Shown: positions 17,471 to 25,885 of the stretch, one piece after another
Numbering within the stretch: position 1 is the first letter of the stretch
How the letters are laid out: every line of letters starts with the position of its first letter
Source: Nitrospira sp.
GTDB taxonomy: Bacteria > Nitrospirota > Nitrospiria > Nitrospirales > Nitrospiraceae
Assembly (NCBI GenBank): GCA_024998625.1
Contig: JACOEL010000006.1
Coordinates: 1-64,000, forward strand
Length of the DNA stretch: 64,000 bases
Direction: 5' to 3'
Made by a program: the position numbers and the translations under genes
The notes under the pieces: generated by a model
Seen by the model: the letters and a program-made list of their open reading frames with translations, nothing else
Databases searched by the model: none
What the model was told of the DNA's origin: nothing

Positions 17471-19297
17471 TCAGGATTGCGTCACGTCAGAGACTTTTTT
17501 ACCCTGGAGTCCTTGCTTCAGGGAATCGTCCAGCATGGCCACGGTGAGGCCTTTGGCTGCCTGCTCAATGTCAGCCATGCGCGCGCGGATGGCACGGGGA
17601 TCGTTTCCGTCCTTGGCGGCCGCCAGGGCCGATAGGGCGGTGCGAATAGCCGCGACGTCCCCTGTGGCGATGAGATGCCCACCATCAGCTAACGATTTTT
17701 CGGTCGTGGTGAGAAGCGCTCCCGCGTCGAGTCGGGCTTCGATCAGCTTTCGCGCGCTGACGTCGTCCGCGGCGAACTTGAACGAATCTTCGATCATCCG
17801 TTCGACTTCTTGATCCGACAATCCGTAGGACGGTTTGATCTCGATTGATTGGGTTTCGCCGGTCCGCATGTCTTTGGCCGTGACATTCAGGATGCCGTTG
17901 GCATCGATCAAGAAAGTCACTTCAATGCGTGGAACTCCTGCGGGCAATGGCGGTACCTTGAGACGGAAGCGGGCCAGGCTGCGGTTATCCTTTGCCAGCT
18001 CTCGTTCGCCCTGGAGGATATGGATGTCCACCCCGGTTTGGCCGTCCACATAGGTGGTAAACATTTCCTTGGCGCTGGCGGGGATGGTGGTGTTTCGTCT
18101 GATCAGACTGCTCATCACCCCACCCATTGTTTCGATGCCTAATGACAACGGGGTCACATCCAATAACAACATGTCGGTTGTGCCGCCGCTCAGAATATCG
18201 GCCTGCACTGCAGCGCCGAGTGCGACCACTTCGTCCGGATTCAGTTCGCAGTGCGGTCGTTTCCCGAAGAGGGCTTGCACTCGCTGGCGAACCAGCGGCA
18301 TGCGGGTCGAACCGCCGACGAGGACGACTTCATCGATGTCGCCGGGCGCCAGTCCGGAATCTTTCACGGCCAGACGGCAGGGGCCCAGCGTGCGCTCAAC
18401 CAAGGCGATGCTGAGCGCATCAAGTTGATCGCGCGTGAGCTCACGGGTAAATCGGCCTTTCCCGTCAGGTAGGTCGAGACTGGCGGTCGTCTTGAGTTCG
18501 TCCGAAAGACGAATCTTTGCGCGCTCGGCTTCCAGACGGACCGCCTGCATATGGTCGGGATGAGTACTGAGGTCGAGCCCGTATTGCCTGCGGATCTCAG
18601 TGAGGAACAGATCGGCAATCAGCTGGTCGAAATCGTCGCCGCCCAGGTGGGTATCGCCGTTTGTGGCGAGCACTTCGAAGATTCCGTTTTTTAGTTTCAG
18701 GATCGAAATATCGAAGGTGCCCCCGCCCAGATCGTAGACAGCGATCGTGCCCTGTGTCCTTTCTTGTAGACCATAGGCCAGAGCAGCAGCCGTTGGCTCA
18801 TTGATGATGCGCAAGACCTCAAGGCCGGCAATCATGCCCGCATCTTTGGTCGCCTGCCGTTGACTGTCGTTGAAATAGGCAGGCACGGTGATGACGGCTT
18901 TGGCGATGCTTTCGCCGAGAAAGGCTTCCGCCCGGAGCTTGAGTTCCTTCAGGATCATGGCGGATATTTGCGGCGGTGAGTAGGACTTCTCACCCAGCTT
19001 GATCCGAATGACGCCACCTTTTTCTGTGAGCGTGTAGGGGAAATAGGCCAGCTCGCCTTGGACGTCGGCCAAGCTCTTCCCCATGAACCGTTTGACTGAA
19101 TAGACCGTACGCTCTGGATTTCTCGTGAGATGTTCTTTCGCCGAATCGCCCACGATGAGTCCGTTATCCGTCAGGGCCACGACGGAAGGCACCATTGCGC
19201 GTTCATGGTGGGCTGAGATGACACGGGGGGTGCCATGATCCATGTAGGCGACCAAAGAATTGGTAGTGCCGAGGTCAATGCCGACAATGCGTGACAT
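17471..19297 (-). CDS. hscA: Fe-S cluster chaperone HscA
   Basis: A 608-residue Hsp70 dedicated to transfer of Fe-S clusters from IscU. ATPase domain: GIDLGTTNSLVA at the start, NEPTAAALAYG, YDLGGGTFDISIL and VLVGGSTRMP; then the beta-sandwich substrate domain with LSLGIETMGGVMS. The ATG at 19297 was chosen because it gives the standard Hsp70 N-terminus; the ORF continues upstream without a better start. It partners with HscB, encoded 5 bases before it, and with the LPPVK motif in IscU. Confidence 0.95.
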   Translation of the reverse strand: MSRIVGIDLGTTNSLVAYMDHGTPRVISAHHERAMVPSVVALTDNGLIVGDSAKEHLTRNPERTVYSVKRFMGKSLADVQGELAYFPYTLTEKGGVIRIKLGEKSYSPPQISAMILKELKLRAEAFLGESIAKAVITVPAYFNDSQRQATKDAGMIAGLEVLRIINEPTAAALAYGLQERTQGTIAVYDLGGGTFDISILKLKNGIFEVLATNGDTHLGGDDFDQLIADLFLTEIRRQYGLDLSTHPDHMQAVRLEAERAKIRLSDELKTTASLDLPDGKGRFTRELTRDQLDALSIALVERTLGPCRLAVKDSGLAPGDIDEVVLVGGSTRMPLVRQRVQALFGKRPHCELNPDEVVALGAAVQADILSGGTTDMLLLDVTPLSLGIETMGGVMSSLIRRNTTIPASAKEMFTTYVDGQTGVDIHILQGERELAKDNRSLARFRLKVPPLPAGVPRIEVTFLIDANGILNVTAKDMRTGETQSIEIKPSYGLSDQEVERMIEDSFKFAADDVSARKLIEARLDAGALLTTTEKSLADGGHLIATGDVAAIRTALSALAAAKDGNDPRAIRARMADIEQAAKGLTVAMLDDSLKQGLQGKKVSDVTQS

Positions 19298-19302
19298 AAT
19301 TC

Positions 19303-20019
19303 TTAGGCGATCGTTGCGACGAGATCGTTGACGATGTTCTTGACGTAGGTGCGGTTGGACAGGATGTCCCGCATGTCCTTGAGAATGCGGCCGCGTTCGG
19401 CTCGTGCTTGCTCGGTGGTCTCGCCGCGATTCTGCAGCGCATCCCACCGGCCGAATAGCTGTTGCAGCTGGGCTTCCATATCTCGTTGCCGTTGCTCAAG
19501 TGTGGCGCGATCAGCGTGGAGTTTCGTGCGGAGGGTGGACGCACTTTCGGAGGCGCGATCACTGGCGCGGAACTCATCGAGCGTGTCCTGCAACTCGAGA
19601 ATCTCTTCAAAGAGATCGGCCGGCGGTGTCGTCCGGATATCTTTCACGGAACCGGCTTCGAGGTCCAATAGGTATTCGGCTCGCTGAATCGGGTCTCGCA
19701 GCGTGCGATAGGCCGTGTTCAGCATGGCCGAGTTGCCGAGGCTGATAGTCTGTTCCGCATCACTCTTGTTCTGATAGAAGTCAGGATGGAACGCGCGGCT
19801 TAACTCGTAGAACTTGGTTTCCAGAGTCTGTGGATCGAGGGCGAGGCGTCGGGGCAGACCGAAGCAGGTGAAATAGTCGAGGTCTTTCGAAACCGGTTGG
19901 ACTTTCACGCAACGGTCGCAAAAATATTCTCCGGCCATTTCGGACTGGCAATGCCAGCACATGCTGCGAGCCATCTGCAGCTCGCGTCGATCATCGGTGT
20001 TATGAATATGTCCGCTCAT
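19303..20019 (-). CDS. hscB: co-chaperone HscB with N-terminal zinc ribbon
   Basis: A 238-residue J-protein that delivers IscU to HscA. The J-domain has the FHPDFY (HPD) motif and a C-terminal coiled-coil-like domain that binds IscU follows. Ahead of it is a four-cysteine zinc ribbon (C21-x2-C24 and C34-x2-C37) that classical E. coli HscB lacks but eukaryotic HSC20 has. ATG 20019 was used; an internal ATG at residue 16 would keep the ribbon. It lies between iscA and hscA in the operon. Confidence 0.9.
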   Translation of the reverse strand: MSGHIHNTDDRRELQMARSMCWHCQSEMAGEYFCDRCVKVQPVSKDLDYFTCFGLPRRLALDPQTLETKFYELSRAFHPDFYQNKSDAEQTISLGNSAMLNTAYRTLRDPIQRAEYLLDLEAGSVKDIRTTPPADLFEEILELQDTLDEFRASDRASESASTLRTKLHADRATLEQRQRDMEAQLQQLFGRWDALQNRGETTEQARAERGRILKDMRDILSNRTYVKNIVNDLVATIA

Positions 20020-20033
20020 GGGTTGTCGCTCGC

Positions 20034-20393
20034 TCAGGCCGAAAAGGATTCTCCGCAGCCACACGTCTTGTTGGCATTGGGGTTCACGAATTTGAAGTTT
20101 CCGCCCATCAGGTCCTTCTGAAAATCGAGCTGGGTGCCCTGCAGGTAGATGGCGCTCTTGGCATCCACAATGACCTTGACGCCGTCGAATTCGTACACTT
20201 GATCGTATTGGCCGATCTTGTCGTCGAAATTGATGGTGTAGCTGAGGCCGGAGCAACCGCCTCCCTTGACGCCTAGGCGGAGGCCGCCTTCTTCGATGCC
20301 TTGGACATTGATGAGACGTTTGACCTCTTTCAAGGCTGCGGCGCTCAGAGTGATGACTGGGGCTTGAGCATCCGTATTCGTGGTGGCGTCCAT
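20034..20393 (-). CDS. iscA: A-type Fe-S carrier IscA
   Basis: A 119-residue A-type carrier that takes clusters or iron from the scaffold to target proteins. The three conserved cysteines are present: GGGCSGLSY and, near the C-terminus, TCGCGESF. ATG 20393 was selected for the ribosome site GGAAGGAG shortly upstream; a start at 20465 would add a basic stretch that overlaps the previous gene. It sits 15 bases ahead of hscB and 20 bases after iscU. Confidence 0.93.
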   Translation of the reverse strand: MDATTNTDAQAPVITLSAAALKEVKRLINVQGIEEGGLRLGVKGGGCSGLSYTINFDDKIGQYDQVYEFDGVKVIVDAKSAIYLQGTQLDFQKDLMGGNFKFVNPNANKTCGCGESFSA

Positions 20394-20412
20394 AATGTGC
20401 TCCTTCCTGTCG

Positions 20413-20796
20413 TTACTTCGAGTCGGCTTTCTTTTGATAGTCTGCGAGGGCTGCCTTGATGGCATCTTCAGCCAGCACGGAGCAGTGAATCTTGACGGGG
20501 GGCAGATTCAACTCCTGCACGATATCGGTGTTCTTGATCTTGCCGGCCTCCTCCACCGTTTTGCCCTTGAGCCATTCGGTGGCGAGGCTGGAGCTGGCAA
20601 TGGCGGAGCCGCAACCGAAGGTCTTGAACTTGGCGTCCACGATCGTGTCGTTTTCAACTTTGATCTGGAGTTTCATGACATCGCCGCATTCCGGTGCCCC
20701 AACGATGCCGGTACCGACCCCGTCTTCTTCTTTCTTGAAACTGCCCATGTTGCGGGGGTTGTTGAAGTGATCGACGACTTTTTCGCTATAGGCCAT
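20413..20796 (-). CDS. iscU: Fe-S cluster scaffold IscU
   Basis: A 127-residue scaffold on which [2Fe-2S] clusters form. Ligand residues are Cys37 and Asp39 (PECGDV), Cys62 (GCGSA) and Cys105 (IHCSV), with His104. The LPPVK sequence at 98-102 is the HscA recognition site. It opens with YSEKVVDHFNNPRN, typical of the family. It follows iscS by 41 bases. Confidence 0.96.
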   Translation of the reverse strand: MAYSEKVVDHFNNPRNMGSFKKEEDGVGTGIVGAPECGDVMKLQIKVENDTIVDAKFKTFGCGSAIASSSLATEWLKGKTVEEAGKIKNTDIVQELNLPPVKIHCSVLAEDAIKAALADYQKKADSK

Positions 20797-20837
20797 GGTG
20801 TCCTCCGAAATTTATCGCGCACAAGTGTGGATTCAGA

Positions 20838-22055
20838 TTAATGGGCTGCCCATTGCACGGACTTCAGATCGATGCCTTCCTTGGCCATTTCATACAATGG
20901 CGACATTTCCCGCAGCTTGGTTACGGTCTCGATAATTCGCTTTCCGGCGTAGTCAACTTCTTCGTCGAGTGTGAAGCGTCCCAGGCCGAATCGAATGGAA
21001 GAATGCGCGAGTTCTGCTCCCACACCCAAGGCACGTAACACATACGAGGGCTCCAGGGTCGCCGATGTGCAGGCTGAACCGGAAGACAGAGCGATTTCTT
21101 TGCAGCCCATCAGTAACGACTCGCCTTCGACATAGGCAAACGAGATATTGAGATTGTGAGGGAGACGTTCTGTCGGGTGGCCGTTCAAATACACGTCTTC
21201 CAGCGCCTTGGTGATGGTGGCATGCAGCCGGTCGCGCATGACGGAGAGTCGTGCGGCATCGGTGGTCATTTCCTGCTCGCACAATTCACAGGCTTTCCCG
21301 AAACCCACAATCAAGGGCACCGGGAGGGTGCCGGATCGCATGCCGCGCTCATGTCCGCCCCCATCCATTTGAGCCGCAATACGGACCCGGGGATTCTTTT
21401 TCCTGACGTACAGGGCGCCGACGCCCTTGGGGCCATAGATTTTATGGGCGCTAAAGGACATCAGGTCGATACCCATGTCCTGGACATCGATCGGGACTTT
21501 TCCGACGCCCTGAGTTGCGTCGCAATGAAACAGAATGCCCTTTTCTTTCGCGATCTTTCCGATCTCTTTGATCGGGTTGATGGTGCCGATTTCGTTGTTG
21601 GCAAACATGACGGAGATCAAGATGGTCTTGTCGGTGATGGCGTTCCGCACATCCTCCGGATTGACCATGCCGAACTTGTCGACCGGGAGATACGTGACTT
21701 TGACTCCACGCTTGGCTTCAAGGGCTTTGGCCGTGTCCAGCACCGCACGATGTTCGGTGGACGACGTAATAACGTGGTCGCCCTTTTCGTGATACATCTC
21801 GACGACGCCTTTGAGTGCGAGATTGTTCGACTCGGTGGCGCCGCTGGTGAAGACAATTTCCTTGGCATCCGCATGGATGAGCTTGGCGATTTGTTTCCTC
21901 GCGGCTTCGACACCTTCTTCGGCATCCCATCCGAAGGCGTGGTTGCGACTGGCGGCGTTCCCGAACTTTTCCGTAAAATAGGGCAGCATCGATTCCAGCA
22001 CCCGCGGATCCATCGGGGTGGTCGAATGGTTATCCAGGTAGATCGGGAACTTCAT
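20838..22055 (-). CDS. iscS: cysteine desulfurase IscS
   Basis: A 405-residue PLP enzyme that removes sulfur from cysteine and feeds IscU. It opens with [16 protein letters not shown] and carries the PLP lysine in [12 protein letters not shown] and the sulfur-carrying cysteine in [18 protein letters not shown], the NifS/IscS group I loop. The ATG at 22055 overlaps the stop of iscR by four bases (ATGA), so translation is coupled. An upstream in-frame extension of 47 residues is not typical and was dropped. Confidence 0.96.
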   Translation of the reverse strand: MKFPIYLDNHSTTPMDPRVLESMLPYFTEKFGNAASRNHAFGWDAEEGVEAARKQIAKLIHADAKEIVFTSGATESNNLALKGVVEMYHEKGDHVITSSTEHRAVLDTAKALEAKRGVKVTYLPVDKFGMVNPEDVRNAITDKTILISVMFANNEIGTINPIKEIGKIAKEKGILFHCDATQGVGKVPIDVQDMGIDLMSFSAHKIYGPKGVGALYVRKKNPRVRIAAQMDGGGHERGMRSGTLPVPLIVGFGKACELCEQEMTTDAARLSVMRDRLHATITKALEDVYLNGHPTERLPHNLNISFAYVEGESLLMGCKEIALSSGSACTSATLEPSYVLRALGVGAELAHSSIRFGLGRFTLDEEVDYAGKRIIETVTKLREMSPLYEMAKEGIDLKSVQWAAH

Positions 22056-22531
22056 CGCTCGACTCCTTGTTGTTCCGTCGCGACGGATTGAATGGTAATG
22101 AGTGGGGTGCCCCCCATCATATCTTGCAAGGTCATATTGTTGAGAAGCTGATAAATACTGCTCTGGATTTTCAGCAACGGAGTGCGGATGTTGCAATGCT
22201 CGCGCTGCATACAGGCATCGCCGTCTTTTTCGTGTGAACAGTCCATGATGCCGAGTGGACCTTCCAGGCTTTCGAGTACGTGGGCAATTGTGATCTCACG
22301 CGGATTCTTGCCGAGCAGATAGCCGCCCTTGGGGCCGTTATGACTCTCAATGATTCCGCTCTTCGAGAGGGTTTGGAGAACTTTGGCAAGTAATTCGACC
22401 GGAATGTGATATTCCTCGGCGATTTCCTTTGTGTTTACTACGCGAGCTTGGGCGACATCGCCGTATTGGTTGGAGGCGATGTGCTGGAGAGCCATCAACC
22501 CGTAATCAGCTTTTTTCGATAATTTCAGCAT
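22052..22531 (-). CDS. iscR: Rrf2-family Fe-S regulator IscR
   Basis: A 159-residue winged-helix regulator heading the isc operon. It has the Rrf2 N-terminus ([14 protein letters not shown]), the recognition helix with [10 protein letters not shown], and three cysteines in [19 protein letters not shown] that can hold a [2Fe-2S] cluster with one other ligand. IscR-type proteins sense cluster status and repress isc genes. A 21-bp dyad at 22556-22576, 25 bases upstream of the start codon, may be its operator. Start ATG 22531. Confidence 0.9.
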   Translation of the reverse strand: MLKLSKKADYGLMALQHIASNQYGDVAQARVVNTKEIAEEYHIPVELLAKVLQTLSKSGIIESHNGPKGGYLLGKNPREITIAHVLESLEGPLGIMDCSHEKDGDACMQREHCNIRTPLLKIQSSIYQLLNNMTLQDMMGGTPLITIQSVATEQQGVER

Positions 22532-22555
22532 TGGCCTATTGCCGATCCTTCGAGT

Positions 22556-22576
22556 CGGAGACTATAATGATCTCCG
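22556..22576. promoter_or_regulatory. dyad at iscR promoter, candidate IscR operator
   Basis: CGGAGA (22556-22561) and TCTCCG (22571-22576) form a 6-9-6 inverted repeat. Its centre holds TATAAT on the plus strand and the overlapping minus-strand TATAGT, a possible -10 box for iscR. The spacing does not match the E. coli type 1 site exactly, so the assignment is tentative. Confidence 0.45.
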
Positions 22577-22647
22577 ATCAAATCAGTCGTACAAAAGGTA
22601 TCATGTGGTCTTTGGGGCTGTCAAGCGAGCGGAGGGATGAGAACTAA

Positions 22648-22744
22648 GGAAGGGCTGATTAATGCCCGCTTTTGATCGGTCGGCGTCTAAAACACCGAGA
22701 ATTTAACCATCGTTGTCGGGAACATCGAATTAATCAGACCTTCC
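22648..22744. mobile_element. 97-bp MITE with IS5-like ends
   Basis: The ends are 16-bp inverted repeats GGAAGGGCTGATTAAT (22648-22663) and its complement, differing at one base (22729-22744). The element is flanked by a CTAA duplication (22644-22647 and 22745-22748). A 4-bp YTAR target duplication and GGAAGG ends are hallmarks of IS5-family insertions. There is no transposase, so it is a non-autonomous element. It lies between iscR and fdx, and accounts for most of the 22532-22833 gap. Confidence 0.85.
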
Positions 22745-22833
22745 CTAAGAATGTCAGTCTCTGGAGGCTGGCGGGTGATATGGAAGCAGCACGATACACT
22801 GCACCACATGCATGACAAAAGGGGCTAAGCAAC

Positions 22834-23250
22834 ATGGGTGGGACCAATCCCTACATTGAAAAGGCGGACGTCGAGCTGCCGCAAAAATCGTATACTGTGA
22901 CCTTCATTTTTCCCGATAAAACGGAAAAGAAGGTTGAGGTACAACCGGACAAAATTCCGTACGGTTCTACGGGCCTGCCGGGAAGCATTCTCGACATTGC
23001 GATGGGCAATGGGATCGACCTGGAGCATGTGTGCGGCGGTGTCTGCGCCTGCTCCACCTGCCATGTCATAGTGAAGAAAGGCTTGGAGACGTGCAATGAG
23101 GGGACGGATGACGAGTTCGACCAGTTGGACGAAGCTCCCGTCACGACGTTGCAGTCCCGGCTCGGCTGCCAATGTGTGCCGAATGGAAGGGTGGAAGTCG
23201 TGGTAGAGATTCCTGCCATCAACAAGAATCTGGCGAAAGAAGGGCACTGA
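22834..23250 (+). CDS. fdx: ISC-type [2Fe-2S] ferredoxin
   Basis: A 138-residue adrenodoxin/ISC-type ferredoxin. The ligands are in VCGGVCACSTCHVIV (C-x5-C-x2-C) and the later LGCQCVP. The C-terminal half (DEFDQLDEAPVTTLQSRLGCQ) matches Fdx of ISC. It supplies electrons to the scaffold during cluster assembly. Unlike E. coli, where fdx is inside the isc operon, it is divergent from iscR. A ribosome site AAAAGGGG precedes ATG 22834. The N-terminus is about 20 residues longer than usual. Confidence 0.9.
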   Translation: MGGTNPYIEKADVELPQKSYTVTFIFPDKTEKKVEVQPDKIPYGSTGLPGSILDIAMGNGIDLEHVCGGVCACSTCHVIVKKGLETCNEGTDDEFDQLDEAPVTTLQSRLGCQCVPNGRVEVVVEIPAINKNLAKEGH

Positions 23251-23288
23251 GGTAAAGAGATCGAGTTGCAGCTCGTAGCGCGGCTGTC

Positions 23289-23987
23289 TCAGTCGTACGT
23301 TTCCAGCTTCACTTCCCGCCGATCGAGCCCCAGTTCCATCAGAAGCGCCCGTAAAGGACGTGCAAATGCCTTGACCCCGGCAATCATGGGGGTCACCTGC
23401 CGGCCGTTTCCCGCGATTTGTTTGATCACATCCATAGTCTCGGCATTGTTCTCGGGCGATTCGCTGACAAACGGCAGATACCGGAAGCTGGATTGGCTTG
23501 CCGCGAGGGTCATGAATTCCTCATGGTAGAGCTGTTCGGATGTGGTAGGTGCCTGGGCGATCAGCGTGCTCGAAGGGAGCGAGCCCTGGCCTGCCAGTGA
23601 ACGGAGCATACAGCGCAGAGGGACAAGCCCCGAGTACCGTCCGATCAACAGCAAGTGTTGAGGTTTCGAGTCAGGCAGCACAAAGTGGCCATAGGGGCCT
23701 GACACGGGGATGCGGTCGCCCGGCTTGAGCGATGAGAGATAGCCGGAGCCTTTCCCGCCTGGAACATGGTCAAAGACCAATGTGAGGTGGCCGGTCTCGG
23801 AAGGTGGTTCTGCCAACGAATAGGCACGGTTCAACGGCGGATGATCGCCGATCGGCAACTGGAGCGAGATCCACTGCCCGGCCTTGAAGGAAAGCGGGCG
23901 CTCGACCGGACGGAGCACGAGTTCCGTCGTGTGCGGAGTGAGCGCGGCGAGTGAGACGAGTTCGGCAATTTGTGTCGGTTCGGCCAT
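23289..23987 (-). CDS. FAD/NAD(P)-binding oxidoreductase, ferredoxin reductase fold
   Basis: A 232-residue member of the ferredoxin-NADP reductase superfamily. The FAD-binding R-x-Y-S motif is NRAYSLAEPP, preceded by KAGQWISLQLP; the second domain is the nucleotide-binding half. Its pyrophosphate loop reads IGRYSGLVPLRC rather than G-T-G-I-A-P, and the C-terminal CGP motif is IAGVKAF, without cysteine. So the pyridine nucleotide site is atypical. It is convergent with fdx, 38 bases away, and could reduce that ferredoxin; this is inference from position. Confidence 0.75.
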   Translation of the reverse strand: MAEPTQIAELVSLAALTPHTTELVLRPVERPLSFKAGQWISLQLPIGDHPPLNRAYSLAEPPSETGHLTLVFDHVPGGKGSGYLSSLKPGDRIPVSGPYGHFVLPDSKPQHLLLIGRYSGLVPLRCMLRSLAGQGSLPSSTLIAQAPTTSEQLYHEEFMTLAASQSSFRYLPFVSESPENNAETMDVIKQIAGNGRQVTPMIAGVKAFARPLRALLMELGLDRREVKLETYD

Positions 23988-24104
23988 GGCCTGTTCTTAA
24001 CAAAAACGGATTCAGAATGGAACAGGCCAGTTCTGTACATCATTCCAATGCCATGTTATAGATAGCCCCCCGTTTATTGTTTCCACACGAACTACGGTGA
24101 TGCG

Positions 24105-25520
24105 ATGAGTCAGGTCAGGGTTCGATTTGCGCCCAGTCCGACAGGTTTTCTGCATATCGGCGGGGTGCGCACGGCCTTGTTCAACTGGCTGTTTGCGCGG
24201 CAGCAGAACGGAGTCTTCGTCCTTCGCATTGAAGACACCGATCAGAGCCGTTCCACCGATGACTCCATTCAAGCCATTTTGGACGGGATGCGCTGGGTCA
24301 AACTGGATTGGGACGAAGGGCCCTTTCGGCAGACCGAGCGAATGGATCTCTATCGTGAACGCGCGATGCGATTGTTCGAGCAAGGCCATGCCTATTGGTG
24401 TGTCTGCACCTCGGAAGAGCTGGAGGCGCGTCGAAAAGAGGCCGAAGCCAAAGGCGGCTCGCCCAAGTATGACGGCCGGTGCCGGAATCTCGGCCTGACA
24501 AAACCGATAGGGGAAGCCGCACTCCGTTTCAGGGCTCCGCAGGATGGGCAGACGGTTGTCGATGATTTGATCAAGGGCTCTGTGGTGTTCGACAACCAGA
24601 TTCTGGACGATGTTATCATTCTCAGGTCTAACGGGTATCCTACCTATAATTTTTCCGTGGTGGTGGACGATGCCTTGATGGGGATTACCCATGTGGTGCG
24701 GGGCGATGACCATCTCACGAATACGCCGCGACAGATTCCGATTTTTCAGGCGCTGGGATTTCCGCTCCCGCGCTTCGGACATTTACCGATGATTCTCGGG
24801 CCGGATAAGGCAAGGTTGTCGAAGCGACACGGCGCCACCTCGATCATGGCTTACAAGGACATGGGGTATCTGCCCGAGGCCATGGTCAATTACCTGGTTC
24901 GCTTAGGCTGGTCGCACGGCGATCAGGAACTGTTCTCACGTGCAGAACTGATCGAGAAATTCTCCTGGAAGAATGTGCAGACCTCGGCGGCTGTGTTTAA
25001 TCCGGACAAGTTGCTGTGGCTCAATGCTGAATACCTCAAGACCAGCCCTCCGGCTGAAATTGCTCAGGCGCTCGTGCCGCTCCTCGAGCAGGCCGGTCTC
25101 AAAGAAGAGGTGCGTGCCGTGTCGACCGAATGGCTTGCGCAGCTGGTCGTCTTGGTGAAGGAACGAACGAAGACATTGGTTGAGATGGTCCACTGGGTGA
25201 CACCCTACTTCGGCCAGGCGGTCGTGTTTGACGAAGAGGCGGCCAAGAAATTCCTCACATCCACTCAAGCGCCGGTGTTAGCCAAGCTGTTGAGCCGATT
25301 CGAAGCCTTCCCCGCGTTTTCCAAGCAGGCGTGGGAAGAGTCATTTAAGCAACTGGTCGAGGAAGAGGGGATAAAAATGGGGCAACTGGCTCAGCCGGTG
25401 CGGGTGGCCCTGACTGGACGGACGGCAAGCCCTGGTCTGTTCGAGGTGATGGACGTGCTCGGCCGGGACCGCACCTTGTTTCGACTCCGCCAGGGGATCG
25501 AGCAGGCCTCCAGAGTCTGA
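24105..25520 (+). CDS. gltX: glutamyl-tRNA synthetase
   Basis: A 471-residue class I aminoacyl-tRNA synthetase that charges tRNA-Glu. The catalytic core has the HIGH-type motif (FAPSPTGFLHIGGVRTALFN) and the KMSKS-type motif (KLSKRHGATS). The anticodon-binding alpha-helical domain fills the C-terminal third. ATG 24105 has GGTG 6 bases upstream, so the ribosome site is weak. It is followed by two tRNA-Gln genes; whether this enzyme also mischarges tRNA-Gln is not clear from sequence, since a separate glnS is present at 28362. Confidence 0.94.
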   Translation: MSQVRVRFAPSPTGFLHIGGVRTALFNWLFARQQNGVFVLRIEDTDQSRSTDDSIQAILDGMRWVKLDWDEGPFRQTERMDLYRERAMRLFEQGHAYWCVCTSEELEARRKEAEAKGGSPKYDGRCRNLGLTKPIGEAALRFRAPQDGQTVVDDLIKGSVVFDNQILDDVIILRSNGYPTYNFSVVVDDALMGITHVVRGDDHLTNTPRQIPIFQALGFPLPRFGHLPMILGPDKARLSKRHGATSIMAYKDMGYLPEAMVNYLVRLGWSHGDQELFSRAELIEKFSWKNVQTSAAVFNPDKLLWLNAEYLKTSPPAEIAQALVPLLEQAGLKEEVRAVSTEWLAQLVVLVKERTKTLVEMVHWVTPYFGQAVVFDEEAAKKFLTSTQAPVLAKLLSRFEAFPAFSKQAWEESFKQLVEEEGIKMGQLAQPVRVALTGRTASPGLFEVMDVLGRDRTLFRLRQGIEQASRV

Positions 25521-25550
25521 GAATCGGCCGGTCAAGAATCAGCCTTGATC

Positions 25551-25579
25551 TTGACGCAGTAGAGAAGCTTATATTACTG
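25551..25579 (+). promoter_or_regulatory. possible promoter for tRNA-Gln genes
   Basis: TTGACG (25551-25556) is followed by AT-rich TATATTACTG; TTACTG lies 17 bases downstream (25574-25579), 11 bases before the first tRNA. The -10 match is poor, so the exact boxes are uncertain. Confidence 0.35.
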
Positions 25580-25590
25580 TGTGGACCGGT

Positions 25591-25664
25591 TGGGGGATCG
25601 TCTAGCGGTAGGACGTCAGTCTCTGGATCTGACTACCTAGGTTCGATTCCTAGTCCCCCAGCCA
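25591..25664 (+). tRNA. tRNA-Gln (CTG)
   Basis: Starts TGGGGGA, which pairs with TCCCCCA at the 3' end; the T arm has GGTTCGATT, and an encoded CCA ends at 25664. The anticodon loop CTCTGGA gives CTG (Gln). The last pair of the anticodon stem (31-39) is T-T, unlike the tRNA-Gln (TTG) next door. Confidence 0.93.
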
Positions 25665-25717
25665 AAATCTTTTCCACCCCTTGTTCTTCAGCTCGATGTC
25701 TCGGTTCCGTACCGCGC

Positions 25718-25791
25718 TGGGGGATCGTCTAGCGGTAGGACGCCAGCCTTTGGAGCTGGCTACCTAGGTTCGATTCCTAGTCCCCCAGCCA
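25718..25791 (+). tRNA. tRNA-Gln (TTG)
   Basis: Nearly identical in the acceptor, D and T arms to the tRNA-Gln 54 bases upstream. The anticodon stem CCAGC/GCTGG is perfect and its loop CTTTGGA gives TTG (Gln). CCA is encoded at 25789-25791. Confidence 0.95.
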
Positions 25792-25885
25792 AATTTCCTC
25801 CTCAGACGATTCTTTAAGAACGTACGTAACTTAGGTCGAGATATGAGGCTGTCCGCGCTACGTCTGGGGACGGGCGGTCGTTCCC

